A stretch of 18,655 nt of DNA. Origin: CS4-C045 sp964347545 (GTDB lineage Bacteria > Planctomycetota > Planctomycetia > Pirellulales > UBA7805). The position numbers were made by a program, and so were the translations under genes. The stretch is taken from contig CAYFZZ010000012.1 of the NCBI GenBank assembly GCA_964347545.1, positions 1-18,655 of the forward strand. The letters run 5' to 3'. Positions 1-9,100 of the stretch are shown here, piece by piece. The notes below the pieces were generated by a model. It had not been told where the DNA came from. It made no database searches and saw nothing but the letters and a program-made list of their open reading frames with translations. Positions within the stretch are counted from its first letter, which is position 1; each line of letters begins with the position of its first letter.

Positions 1-854
1 CCTGGCGGTTCCGCGTCAACCTGCTGACCCAAATGGGACATGTGGGCCTGGTCGCTCGCCGGGTCAATAACACGATTCCCGACTTCGCTGGCCTGCACCT
101 GCCTCCCCAAATCGAAAAACTCTGCTCGTTTCACCAAGGTCTGATCCTGATTGCCGGGGTCACCGGGTCGGGGAAGAGCACCACGATCGCCTCGATGCTG
201 AACTGGATCAACGCGCACTATCGCAAACATATCCTCACGCTGGAAGATCCGATCGAATTCATGTTCCGGGAAGACAAATGCCTGATCAACCAACGCGAGA
301 TTGGTGTCGACGTCAAGGATTTTGAGATCGGCATGAAGCATGCAGTCCGCGAGGATCCGGATGTGATGCTGGTGGGCGAAATGCGCGATCAGGAAACGTT
401 TGCCACGGCCATTCACGCCGCCGAAACGGGGCACCTCGTGTTTGGCACGATTCACGCGTCGAACGCGGCCACGGTCATCAATCGCATCCTGGACCTGTTT
501 CCCGCCGATATGCATGGCGGGTTGCGCAGTGCGATCGCGGCCAACATGGTGGCCATCATGGCGCAAAAGCTGGTCAAAGCGATCGACAAGGACCTGGGCC
601 GCGTGCCGACTGTGGAAATCATGACGTTCAACAGTATGGTCCGCAAGTTGATTCTGGAAGAGGAAGACGAAAAGCTGGGGGACGCCATCCGCCAGGGTGC
701 TCAGGAGGGCATGCAGGACTTTAATATGAGCTTGAAGGATCTGGTCGAAAAGGAGCTGATCGATCAGGAGACGGCGTTTGACGTCTCGCCCAACCGCGAG
801 CAGCTGAAGATGGCTCTCAAGGGAATCGGTGTTTCCCAGGGCGGCTTGATTTGA
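1..854 (+). CDS. pilT: PilT-like type IV pilus/secretion ATPase, 5' end outside window
   Basis: This hexameric secretion-type ATPase would power pilus retraction or a related machine at the inner membrane. The reading frame is open from base 3 and encodes typical PilT sequence (RFRVNLLTQ) before the Met at 33, so that Met is internal and the gene starts upstream of the window. Numbered from that Met, the motifs are intact: Walker A GVTGSGKST (42-50), Asp box LTLEDPIEF (68-76), Walker B DPDVMLVGEMRD (108-119) with its catalytic Glu, and His box ETGHLVFGTIHA (131-142). The tail (SMVRKLILEE, then GMQDFNMSL) matches the C-terminal PilT region. The next gene begins 10 nt downstream and is itself a degenerate secretion ATPase, so the two probably work together. 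A PilU-like paralogue is the main alternative. Confidence 0.88.
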   Translation, partial: WRFRVNLLTQMGHVGLVARRVNNTIPDFAGLHLPPQIEKLCSFHQGLILIAGVTGSGKSTTIASMLNWINAHYRKHILTLEDPIEFMFREDKCLINQREIGVDVKDFEIGMKHAVREDPDVMLVGEMRDQETFATAIHAAETGHLVFGTIHASNAATVINRILDLFPADMHGGLRSAIAANMVAIMAQKLVKAIDKDLGRVPTVEIMTFNSMVRKLILEEEDEKLGDAIRQGAQEGMQDFNMSLKDLVEKELIDQETAFDVSPNREQLKMALKGIGVSQGGLI

Positions 855-864
855 ACTTTCCCCG

Positions 865-2634
865 ATGATGCGCAACTTGCTGATCCCATTGTCTTCGCTC
901 GCCCTGCTGGCTTGGGCAGCGGCCAGCGGTTTTGCCCAGGAGACGGTCACGGCCGCGGCGGACCCCTGGCCCGACTTTCCCGTCGACCCGGATTATTTTC
1001 GCGGTCCGGGGTTCTATTTCAGCACGACCAAGATCGTCTGCTGCTGGCTGTTGTTCGCCGCCTGGGTCTACACCACCGATTGGGTCAGTCAGGACATGCA
1101 GATCCACCACATTCCGCGGCTGCACACCTGGGTCCCGATCGTGGTCGGACCCTTCACCGGGGCGTTCCTGCTGATCTGGATCCTCCCCAGTTTCCTGTTG
1201 GGCTTTCTGTTGATGTGGATCGCCTACCTGGTGCCCCTGGGGCTGTACATCTTTGCCTATCGCAATCCGCGGGTTGAGCAGCATGTGCGGTTACTGACAC
1301 CGGGGCACCTGCGTTTCTGGCTGGCGGAAAAACTGCAACTGTTGGGGATCCGCATGGCCGCCGAAGCCCCGGCCGCTCACGAAACAGGGCCCGACCTGCA
1401 GCTGCTGGCCGTGTCGGCGGCGGACCCGCAGGAGAACCAGGCGCGGCTGATCACGGCCCGCCAGTTGCCCGGTTACACCCCGGTACGGACGTTGCTGGAC
1501 CACGCTCTGGGTTACCGCGCCGCGGCCGTGATGCTCGATTACGGCGAGTCGGTGGCGGTGCGGTATTTGATTGACGGGGTGTGGTTGAGCACTGCGGCCC
1601 AATCGCGCGAGATCGGCGATCAGCTGCTCGAGGTGCTCAAAACGGTCGCCGGCCTGGATGCTGATCAACCCACTCCGACGCTGGGCGGTCGCCTGGCGAT
1701 GCAGAGCGAGGCTGAGCAGATCCCCATCACCATGACCTGGCAGACTACCGCTGGCGGACAGCGAGTGCTGTTGCAGTTCCAGCTGAGGCCAGCCCAGTTC
1801 AACACGCTGCAGGACCTGGGGATGACGTCGACCCAGGAGGCCGAGCTGCAGGAAATCCTGGCCGGCGACCGGGGGATCCTCCTGTTCTCGGCCCTCCCTT
1901 CCGGTGGCTTGTCGACCACCCTGGAACGCAGTGTGATGCAGATCGACCGGCTGCTGCGGGATTGCGTGAGCGTGGAGGATGGGGGGGCGCCGTATCCCGA
2001 GCTGACCAGTGTCGACGTCAAGACCTACGACCGAGCGGCGGGGCAGACTCCCGCCTCCATCTTGCCCTCGGTCGGCCGTGCTCAGCCAGACCTTATCATC
2101 TGTCGCGACCTGGTGGATGCCGAGTCGGTTGCCCTCTTGTGCCAGCAGGCGATTGAGGAACGCCGGATTATCACGACGATCCAGGCCCGAGACTCGGTGG
2201 AAGCCTTGTTGCGCGTTTTGATGCTGAAGGTCCCCCGCGAACGGTTCGCCCAGGCCATCCAGGCGGTCTTGCACCAACGCTTGATCCGCAAGCTGTGCGA
2301 ACCGTGCCGTGAGGCGTACACGCCCCAGCCTCAGCTGCTGGCCAAGCTGGGCTTGAATCCAGCCCAGGTGCCCCAGCTTTATCGCCCACCTGCTGAGCCA
2401 GAGAAGGTCTGCAGCCACTGCAATGGTCTCGGCTATTATGGGCGGACGGCGATCTTCGAATTGTTGCGCGTCGATGACCAAATGCGTAAAATTTTGAAAG
2501 TGAAACCGGAACTGGAGCTCCTTCGCAAAGCAGCGCGGCAGGCGGGACTCCGCTCCGAACAACAGCACGGCATACTGAAAGTCGCCCGGGGGATCACCTC
2601 CCTGGAAGAATTGCAACGCGTGCTGAAAACCTGA
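865..2634 (+). CDS. Membrane-anchored degenerate PilB/GspE-like protein (probable pseudo-ATPase)
   Basis: The 589-residue protein begins with a signal peptide-like segment (1-24, ending SGFAQ). Hydrophobic stretches follow near 54-71, 88-108 and 110-131, and then a domain aligned by eye with PilB/GspE ATPases. The four nucleotide motifs are altered. Walker A reads ALPSGGLSTT (343-352), with Leu for the essential Lys. Walker B reads QPDLIICRDLVD (407-418), with Arg for the catalytic Glu. The Asp box is not recognisable, and the His box lacks its histidines (ERRIITTIQARD). The zinc tetracysteine is kept: CEPC (478-481) and CSHCNGLGYYGR (516-527). The frame is intact, so this is not a decayed gene. 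I infer a structural or regulatory partner of the upstream PilT-like ATPase, held in the membrane. No clear ribosome-binding site is seen; a second ATG follows directly. Confidence 0.8.
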   Translation: MMRNLLIPLSSLALLAWAAASGFAQETVTAAADPWPDFPVDPDYFRGPGFYFSTTKIVCCWLLFAAWVYTTDWVSQDMQIHHIPRLHTWVPIVVGPFTGAFLLIWILPSFLLGFLLMWIAYLVPLGLYIFAYRNPRVEQHVRLLTPGHLRFWLAEKLQLLGIRMAAEAPAAHETGPDLQLLAVSAADPQENQARLITARQLPGYTPVRTLLDHALGYRAAAVMLDYGESVAVRYLIDGVWLSTAAQSREIGDQLLEVLKTVAGLDADQPTPTLGGRLAMQSEAEQIPITMTWQTTAGGQRVLLQFQLRPAQFNTLQDLGMTSTQEAELQEILAGDRGILLFSALPSGGLSTTLERSVMQIDRLLRDCVSVEDGGAPYPELTSVDVKTYDRAAGQTPASILPSVGRAQPDLIICRDLVDAESVALLCQQAIEERRIITTIQARDSVEALLRVLMLKVPRERFAQAIQAVLHQRLIRKLCEPCREAYTPQPQLLAKLGLNPAQVPQLYRPPAEPEKVCSHCNGLGYYGRTAIFELLRVDDQMRKILKVKPELELLRKAARQAGLRSEQQHGILKVARGITSLEELQRVLKT

Positions 2635-2652
2635 CACCCGGGATGTCCGGCC

Positions 2653-3324
2653 ATGAGCCTTTTGTTATACGTCGGCCCACTGCTGATCATCGCCCTGTGC
2701 CTCGGCTTTGTGGGCAAGACAGGGCTCTGGCACAGTCTGCTGACCTTCTTCAACGTGCTGACGGCCGCCGTGTTGGCGATGAACTACTTTGAACCGGCGG
2801 CCACCTGGCTGGATTCCAAAATGCCGACGTTCTCCTACCTGATCGACGTCGTCGTGCTGTGGGGGCTGTTTGTCGGCTTTTTTGCCGTGCTGCGACTGGT
2901 GACCGATCGGATTTCCCAAGTCCAAGTCCGTTTTCACCGCTGGGTGGATGTCCCCGTGGGCATGCTGGTCTCCGTCTGGACCGGCTGGCTGTTGGTGTGC
3001 CTCTTGATGACCTCGCTGCACGTGGCCCCCCTTCCCCGGCATGGATTCGGGGGGGCGTTTCAGCCCACGCCCGCAGCGCGGATGTTCTTTGGCCTGGCCC
3101 CGGACCGCCAGTGGCTGGCGTTTATGCAGCAGCTCTCCGCCGGGGGCTTCGGAAAAGGTTCCGGTCGGGGTGACGAGCCGTCGGCGGGTCTGTTCGATCC
3201 CGAGGGGACGTTCATTCTGAAGTATGACGCGCGGCGGGCGATTTACGAGACGACGTCCGAGCTGCGGGTGCGGCGCGTGTTTGGCAAGGGGATCGTGGAA
3301 GAGGGACGTCCCCGTGACGAGTGA
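2653..3324 (+). CDS. CvpA family membrane protein
   Basis: This is a 223-residue integral membrane protein. Hydrophobic segments lie near 3-20, 27-45, 62-83 and 102-121, and the segment WGLFVGFFAVLRLVTDRIS is typical of the CvpA (colicin V production) fold. Residues from about 125 onward form a soluble tail that ordinary CvpA proteins (about 160 residues) lack; similar tails are plausible in planctomycete homologues. The biochemical role of CvpA proteins is poorly defined. The gene starts 18 nt after the pseudo-ATPase gene, and its last 11 nt overlap the next gene, so it is very probably in the same transcript. Confidence 0.75.
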   Translation: MSLLLYVGPLLIIALCLGFVGKTGLWHSLLTFFNVLTAAVLAMNYFEPAATWLDSKMPTFSYLIDVVVLWGLFVGFFAVLRLVTDRISQVQVRFHRWVDVPVGMLVSVWTGWLLVCLLMTSLHVAPLPRHGFGGAFQPTPAARMFFGLAPDRQWLAFMQQLSAGGFGKGSGRGDEPSAGLFDPEGTFILKYDARRAIYETTSELRVRRVFGKGIVEEGRPRDE

Positions 3325-4066
3325 AACCAAGCCGTCCAGTCCGGTCTTCAGCGACCATGCGGATCCGGCGGTGGCTGCTGAGCGGGTCAGCCTGGGAGCG
3401 GTGGCCTCCCTGCTGCTGGGTTTGACCTCGGCTGCCGCCCTCCTGCACCCCTACCTCTGGTTCACCGCCGGGGTCGGCCTCCTGGTGGCCGGCTTGACCC
3501 TGATCCGCCTCCACCGGCGGCAGCCGCCTCCGCCCGGCTGCAACTTGGCCCTGGCCGGATTCCTGCTGGCCGTGCTCTTCGCCAGCTGGGCACCCACCAG
3601 TTACTACCTCCGCCAATATCGGCTCAACCAACAGGCCATTGCCGTCAGCCAGCAGTGGCTGCGGTTTGTGACCCGCGGCCAGCTGCAGAAAGCCTTTGCC
3701 GCCACCGAGGACCCCCTCCCCGACCCGGCGGCAGCCGGTCCGGCGCCCCGCGGCACGCCCGATACGCCCGAAGGCCGAGCAAAATTTGCTCGGTTCCAGA
3801 ACAGCCAACTGGTGAAAGCGCTGAGCCAGCTGGGCCGGCGGGGGGCGCAGGTGGAACACGATCAAAGCGAGGAACAATTCCAACGCGAGGGCGTCGATCG
3901 TTTTTCCAACCTGTTCACGATCCGTTATACGGCGAAAAACCTCGAGCCAAAAACGATTGTCGTCCGAGTCCGCGTGGATCGTACCGATAACCCCATTACG
4001 ACCACGGGATTTTGGCGTATCATGAGTTACCAGCAAGTCTCTCTTCCCCCCGGCCCGCGGAGTTGA
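3314..4066 (+). CDS. Membrane protein of unknown function
   Basis: I do not recognise a characterised family for this 250-residue protein. I place the start at GTG 3314: GAGGGA lies at 3301-3306 with suitable spacing, and the upstream frame lies inside cvpA and reads as Cys/Arg-rich noise. Hydrophobic segments run about 26-44, 46-64 and 76-93, the first pair resembling the two-helix DUF4190-type layout. A soluble C-terminal part from about residue 100 follows (RLNQQAIAVSQQWLRFVTRG onward) and ends in a beta-rich stretch near 195-240. That part recalls small periplasmic domains with cystatin- or NTF2-like folds, which is only an impression. The 11-nt overlap with cvpA and the 2-nt gap to the next gene imply translational coupling. 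Confidence 0.7.
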   Translation: MTSETKPSSPVFSDHADPAVAAERVSLGAVASLLLGLTSAAALLHPYLWFTAGVGLLVAGLTLIRLHRRQPPPPGCNLALAGFLLAVLFASWAPTSYYLRQYRLNQQAIAVSQQWLRFVTRGQLQKAFAATEDPLPDPAAAGPAPRGTPDTPEGRAKFARFQNSQLVKALSQLGRRGAQVEHDQSEEQFQREGVDRFSNLFTIRYTAKNLEPKTIVVRVRVDRTDNPITTTGFWRIMSYQQVSLPPGPRS

Positions 4067-4068
4067 TC

Positions 4069-4332
4069 ATGCTGAACAAGGAACTCTTGGATATTCTGGT
4101 CTGCCCCGAAAACCATCAGCCGTTGCAGCTGGCCGACCAGCAGCTGGTGAACAAGCTGAATGCCGCCATTGAGGCTGGCAGCTTGCAAAATGCAGCCGGC
4201 AAACGGCTGACAGATAAACTGGACAGTGGCCTGGTCCGCGAGGACCGGCGAGTCCTGTACCCGATCCTGGACGGAATACCCATCCTGCTGGTCGAAGAGG
4301 CGATCGCCTTGGAGAGCGACTACGGAGACTGA
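4069..4332 (+). CDS. Trm112-like small protein (UPF0434 type)
   Basis: This 87-residue protein has the two hallmarks of bacterial Trm112/YcaR-like proteins: LLDILVCPENHQPL at the N-terminus and RRVLYPILDGIPILLVEEA near the C-terminus. In archaea and eukaryotes Trm112 activates methyltransferases; the role of the bacterial form is unclear. Only one Cys (C12) remains where zinc-binding members have CPxC, as in many bacterial homologues, so metal binding is doubtful. A central insertion of about 25 residues makes it longer than the roughly 60-residue E. coli YcaR. ATG 4069 is chosen because the domain starts there and it follows the upstream stop by 2 nt; a further in-frame ATG at 4012 lies inside the previous gene. 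Confidence 0.85.
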   Translation: MLNKELLDILVCPENHQPLQLADQQLVNKLNAAIEAGSLQNAAGKRLTDKLDSGLVREDRRVLYPILDGIPILLVEEAIALESDYGD

Positions 4333-4419
4333 GCCGGGAGATCCAGCCAAGGCGGTCGGCCCCGAGGGGGGCTGTGCCCAGGGGCGGGGGCGAGCGGGTG
4401 TGAGCGATGGAGGTCGCGG

Positions 4420-4764
4420 ATGAGCGAAAAAACGGTGTTCAAGAAGATTATCGACGGGGAAATCCCGGCGGAGGTGGTTTACGAGGACGAGCTGTGTCTG
4501 GCCTTTCGGGACATCGACCCCCAGGCGCCGACCCACGTGCTGGTCATTCCCCGTCAGGAAATCCCCTCCCTGACACAGATCACCGACGACGACGTGCCGT
4601 TGCTGGGCCACCTCTGCAAGGTCGCCCGGGACGTGGCGGTCCGCTGCAATTTAGAGGAGGGTTACCGCGTGGTGATCAACAGCGGACCGCAAGGGGGCCA
4701 GGATGTGCCCCATTTGCACCTCCATCTGCTGGGGGGACGCCCCCTGACGTGGCCTCCTGGCTGA
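4420..4764 (+). CDS. HIT-family (HINT-like) purine nucleotide hydrolase
   Basis: At 114 residues this is a full-length HINT-type histidine triad protein. Such proteins hydrolyse nucleoside phosphoramidates, for example AMP-lysine, in the cytoplasm. The start (MSEKTVFKKIIDGEIPAEVVYED) and the FRDIDPQAPTHVLVIPR block are typical. The triad HLHLHLLGG spans 98-106 with His98, His100 and His102, preceded by NSGPQGGQDVP. The family's closing WPPG is present, so the gene is complete. GGAGG about 8 nt before ATG 4420 supports the start. It lies 87 nt after the Trm112-like gene and may be co-transcribed with it. Confidence 0.95.
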   Translation: MSEKTVFKKIIDGEIPAEVVYEDELCLAFRDIDPQAPTHVLVIPRQEIPSLTQITDDDVPLLGHLCKVARDVAVRCNLEEGYRVVINSGPQGGQDVPHLHLHLLGGRPLTWPPG

Positions 4765-4796
4765 ACGGTCGAAGGGGGGTGGCCGGAACGCCCGCC

Positions 4797-4827
4797 GGGA
4801 TGCGCAAAAATGCATCCCTCCGGGATG
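4797..4827 (+). repeat. Three-segment hairpin motif downstream of the HIT gene
   Basis: GGGATGC (4797-4803) pairs with GCATCCC (4812-4818) across an A-rich 8-nt loop. CATCCC (4813-4818) can instead pair with GGGATG (4822-4827) across a 3-nt loop, so two exclusive hairpins share a middle arm. It lies 33 nt after the HIT stop codon and has no following T-run. It may be an interspersed palindromic repeat or a 3'-end structure. Confidence 0.5.
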
Positions 4828-4902
4828 ATCTAACTTGTGGAGAACAACCCAGCCACGGGCCGCAACCACATGGTGGACGGGGACGGGTTTCCGTCATGCA
4901 GG

Positions 4903-4924
4903 GGACGGGCAAGAGTGCCCGTCC
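4903..4924 (+). repeat. 9-bp perfect hairpin, likely interspersed palindromic repeat
   Basis: GGACGGGCA (4903-4911), tetraloop AGAG and TGCCCGTCC (4916-4924) form a perfect 9-bp stem. The following bases TACAATAAT are not a terminator T-run. The same compact layout with a short purine loop is common for REP-like elements in planctomycete intergenic DNA; I state this from general familiarity, not from a search. Apart from this hairpin and the one at 4797-4827, the gap 4765-5005 shows nothing I can name. Confidence 0.5.
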
Positions 4925-5005
4925 TACAATAATGGGCGCAGGGAAACAAGAAATCACCAAGTAGGAGAACAAGCGGGGGTCCCGCGGCGACGGCGGAGGT
5001 GGATT

Positions 5006-6031
5006 TTGCAGAACAGCGAACGAAACACCGGTTGGATGGTCCGGCTGGCCTTTTTCCGGCGAGGCTGGCGGTGGCCCGCGGGCGGGTCGAGCCTGCTGGG
5101 GCTGGTCACAGGTCTGGCGGCCAGCCTTCCGCTGGGTGGACCGCTGGCCGCCAAAGAGATCACGATCGCTCGCAGCCCCCAGGGTGCGGTGGTCCACATC
5201 GACGGCCGGCTGTTCACCGAATACCGCACGTCCAGCGGAAACAAACCGATCCTGTGGCCGATCATCGGACCCACTGGCCAAGCGGTGACCCGGTCCTTCC
5301 CGATGGGCGCGGCGGCGGGTGAGACGCAAGACCACCCGCACCATCGCAGTTTGTGGTTCAGCCACGGGGACGTGGATGGGCTGTCGTTCTGGCACGAGCG
5401 GGATGGTGGCCCGACGATCCGGCACAAAAAATTCATCCAAGTGCGGGGCGACACGATCGAGACCGAAAACGAATGGCTGGACCCGACCGGCCGTCCGCAC
5501 CTCCAGGACCGGCGGACCTTGCGGTTTGGCGCCGACGATGCCGACCATCGCTGGATCGATTTCGACATCACGCTCACCGCCGGCGAGCGTGCCGTGTGGC
5601 TGGGAGATACCAAGGAGGGTAGTTTCGGGGTCCGCGTGGCGGGCACGATGAAGGTTACGGCTGGAGGCGGGGGGCGGATCGTCAGCAGCACGGGTCAGGA
5701 GGACAAAGCTGCCTGGGGCAAGCGGGCCGCCTGGGTCGACTACCACGGGCCTGTCGAGGGCCAGATGGTGGGGATTGCCATCCTGAATCACCCCCGCAGT
5801 TTCCGCTTTCCCACCTTCTGGCATGTCCGCCCTTACGGGCTGTTTGCCGCCAATCCGTTCGGCTTGCGCGATTTTACGGCAGGCCAGAAGGAGGGGGGCT
5901 ACCAGCTGCAGGCGGGCGAGTCGATCACCTTGCGGTATCGGGTCTGGTTGCACCGGGGCGACCATCGGGAGGGCAAAGTCGCCGAAGCCTTTAAGGCGTA
6001 TGCGCGCCAGGCCGCGCCACCGGATGAATAA
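5006..6031 (+). CDS. Secreted PmoA-like (DUF6807) family protein
   Basis: This exported protein of about 341 residues belongs to the family often labelled 'PmoA' in planctomycetes (PF14100). It is not a methane monooxygenase subunit, and its function is unknown. The hallmark is a His-rich block: ETQDHPHHRSLWFSHGDV (106-123) followed by FWHE, with PTGQAVTRSFPMG just before it. Later blocks IAILNHPRSFRFPTFWHVRPYG and FAANPFG are also family-like, and the many aligned His residues suggest a sugar- or metal-binding beta-sandwich. I choose TTG 5006 because GGAGG (4995-4999) sits 6 nt upstream; ATG 5036 is the alternative. A signal peptide with FFRRGWRW then a hydrophobic core, ending PLAA|KE near residue 49, fits export. 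Nearby exported and glycan-related genes make a role around extracellular carbohydrate plausible but unproven. Confidence 0.82.
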   Translation: MQNSERNTGWMVRLAFFRRGWRWPAGGSSLLGLVTGLAASLPLGGPLAAKEITIARSPQGAVVHIDGRLFTEYRTSSGNKPILWPIIGPTGQAVTRSFPMGAAAGETQDHPHHRSLWFSHGDVDGLSFWHERDGGPTIRHKKFIQVRGDTIETENEWLDPTGRPHLQDRRTLRFGADDADHRWIDFDITLTAGERAVWLGDTKEGSFGVRVAGTMKVTAGGGGRIVSSTGQEDKAAWGKRAAWVDYHGPVEGQMVGIAILNHPRSFRFPTFWHVRPYGLFAANPFGLRDFTAGQKEGGYQLQAGESITLRYRVWLHRGDHREGKVAEAFKAYARQAAPPDE

Positions 6032-6154
6032 ACCCTTGGCGTGTTTTCTGGGGACGCGCCTTCCGTTCAGCAGGGGCGGGCCTCTTCAGCCAGAGGGTTG
6101 GCGGTCCCAGGCGCCTCCCGCGCTTGGCCTGCCAGCCCGCGGGTCGGGCCGGCC

Positions 6155-9100
6155 TTACCTCCAGAAGGGCAGCCGCGGTTTCCACCAGGGGGGGGCGTCC
6201 GCCGGGGGCTCGTCTTCCCGATGCGACCGCTCTGCTTGACGTAGCGGCGGCCGGTCTTCGACCAGCGGTTCCGGAGGCAGGGGAACGTGACGTTCCAGGA
6301 AATCGGGCCAATAGCCGTCCAGTAGCCGCAGGCAGTCTGTCACCTGTCCGCTTTGCAGAGCGAAGTTGGCATGGGTCAGCAGCCGCGACAGCTCGGTACG
6401 CTCGTTTTCGCTGAACCGCAGGTCGCTCACCGTAATTTCGTCGATCCACACGGTGCCGGGACCCATCAGGTCGAAGCGGAGGGTCAGATCCTTCACGTCG
6501 CTCAGCGGCAGATCGTTGGCGGAAAACTCGAACAGCTGCCAGGCGTCGGTGGCTGCGGCAACCCCGTGCCGATAGAACTCGGCGTCCCGGTGCGTCCCCC
6601 CGACTGCCAGGCGCAAGGGGCCTTGGAAATCGGGGCCGGCCTTCAGCCAGACGGTGAACGCGATGCGGCCGGTGGGGGGCGCGGGGAAGGGATCGCTGAT
6701 CAGCGACGCGCCCCCGTCCCGCCCGTGGAACTGCAAGGAGGCCTGGCCCACGTGCTTCTCCTGCTGGTCACCGGTCACCTTGGCGGGCGGGTTTCCGATC
6801 AGCCGCCAGCCGGGGACGGCGCCCGCCGCGACGGGCTGTTCGAAGCCGGGGTTGGCCAGCACGTCGATCGGCCGTTTTTCGGCCAACGACGCGGCTTTGG
6901 CCCCCAGGTGTTGAATCCGCGTCTGCAAGCCGGCTGTCACGTCTGCGGGCAAGGTCACCTGCACGTCCGCCAGCTGGACACCGCTGGCGTTGAAGCGGAC
7001 GGCCAGGAAGTCATAACGGTCCAGTTCGACCGACCAGTTCTCGCCGTTCGGAGGGGCCACGGGCCGCCGGCCACTCAACTCTTCCACCGCGACCGCTCCC
7101 GGGGCAATGATCCGCGCCGCACACCTGCAGGGCCAGGGGGAGTCGTTGACCAGGTAGACGTAGGTGTGTTGGCCCCACGACAGCTGGCGGATGGTCAGAG
7201 GCTGGTACTTGCCGGGGACGGGTTGAAAGGGTTGAGCGGGGAGTCGGCGATAGGCGATCATCAGGTCGCGCAACTCCTCCTCCTGGCCGAGGGGCAGCAG
7301 TGGTCCTCCACGGACCACATGGGCGGTGTCCAGTTCGGCCAGGGCTTGTACCACGCGGCGCCGGATGGCCCTGCCGGCGGGCGTCAGGTGAGGTGACAAC
7401 ACGGTGTGGGTGTGGTCCGCCCCGAAGGGACTCTTCTGGTCGAACGAGGGCAGCCGCAGGGAAGCGGGGTTGAGTGCCTGCAGGAAACCCACCTCGCCGC
7501 TGGCCGCCAGCCCCTCCCGGAATTCTTGGGCGGCGTGCGTCTGTTGGAAGACCGCACGGCGATCACCGCGAAATTCCGCGGCCAGCGTCGTGGGGTTCAG
7601 CAGGATTGTCGTTTGTCCGGTTCCCGGATGATCTGCATAGAGTCGCGGGTTGATCCCGATACCCAAGAGGCCGTCCAGCGGCTTGGCTCGTGGCGGCAGA
7701 GCCGGTCTCAGCATCTGCTGGATATCGGGGCTGTCCAGCATCGGCGCGAGCGACAGGTACAGTTTGCTCTGCGGGCCCGCTCGTTGCACTTCAGCCGCCA
7801 GCCGGCCGTGGAACTCCCGCAGGCGGTAAGCTCGCCAGTCCAGCCACTTGTCCCGCAGGGGACTCTGCCAGCGTCCCGGAGGGCTGCCCGGGGGGAGCGG
7901 GACCCCGGCTTCCTGCGAGAATTGTTGCAAGGTGCGCGGATCCGAGGGCCAGGCGGGACCTGGCAGGAAGGCAAACGAGTGGGTGGGCGTGCCGATGGCC
8001 AGCCCTTCAAAGGAAGGATGGTGCCGATAGCGATCCACCAGCTCGCGGACGACCGCCAGCATGGCCTGCTGGACTTGGGGGTGGAGCGGATTGTAGAAGG
8101 CCGCGGCGGTGTCCGGCGCCGCAAATTTTTCGGCCCACGCGGCGCCATCGGGTCCCACCGCTTCCACACCGACACTCTCCGGATCCCCCTGCCGCAAGAC
8201 CGCCTCCAGCTGGGGCAGGGGAGCGGAAAATTGCAAGGCGGGGATCAGACGAATCGCTTCCCGGTCACAGATCCGGAACAGCAGCTCTAACACATCTTTG
8301 CGTTGGGGATCCTGGCCACTGGCAAAGAAGATGCCCGTGTCGTAGCGCGGGGTCGGTTCCAGCAGCTGGCTGGGATAGATCGTGCTGCCGTCGGCGGCCA
8401 CGGCGAGGACCAGCGCGTTGTAGCCGGCGTATTTCAAATACTGCACCAGCCGGGTAGCACCTTCATAGAAGGTCACCCAATCATCCATGCTCCGCTGGCT
8501 GGAAGGATCAAACGCTTCGTTGGCCGAAAAGTTTTCCGGAATCAGGGGGCGCTGCATAAAAGCGGCCAGGATGCGGCCCTCGTCCAGCATCCCCGCCGGC
8601 ATGGCGGTGGGTAAACCGCTGGTCGCCACCCCGGCCAGGTTCAGCCCTGCCACGGCGATCGCTTTGGGACCCAACACCCGGATCTTGCCATGCACGGCCG
8701 GGGTGTCTTCGCCCTGGTTGGTGATCAACACCACGGGCTGGCGTGTCCGGGGCCAGAAGACGATCCGGTGCCGGCCGATGACCGGGGCCCGCTCGGCCGC
8801 TTCCGGGGGGACGTACAGACCCATGTCCAGGCCGACGGGCAGGACCGTTCCCGCCGCATTGGGTTCCAGCACGCTGATCCCCATCGCTTGAGGAAGATTC
8901 GCCGGATACTCCACTTCCAGGACGTGCGGCTGATTGGGGTGGCTGATGTTCAAGGGGTACCCCGTCCAGGTGGCCTCCGAATCGACCCGGCCCGGCTCCA
9001 GCCGGACCAGGGTTCCCAGTTGGGGGTGCTCCCAACTTGCCACATCCCCGTGTTGCAGGGGGCCACCGGCCAGGCTGGGGAGTTTGGGAATCCGGGCTAC

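Noticed and set aside
1291..2637. Long open frame on the minus strand antisense to the pseudo-ATPase gene
   Set aside because: It mirrors the GC-rich codon pattern of the plus-strand gene, is rich in Gln/Arg/His and shows no domain; the plus-strand frame has clear family motifs.
4676..5965. 429-residue minus-strand open frame over the PmoA-like gene
   Set aside because: It runs opposite a recognisable exported protein and across the repeat-bearing gap; its Arg/Pro-rich composition looks like a shadow of high GC.
5006..6031. Particulate methane monooxygenase subunit
   Set aside because: The 'PmoA' label of this family does not reflect the membrane copper enzyme; the protein is soluble after a signal peptide, and no pmoB or pmoC is nearby.
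6353..7396. 347-residue plus-strand open frame inside the large minus-strand gene
   Set aside because: Gly/Gln/His-rich with no family signal; the minus strand carries a signal peptide and several recognisable domains.
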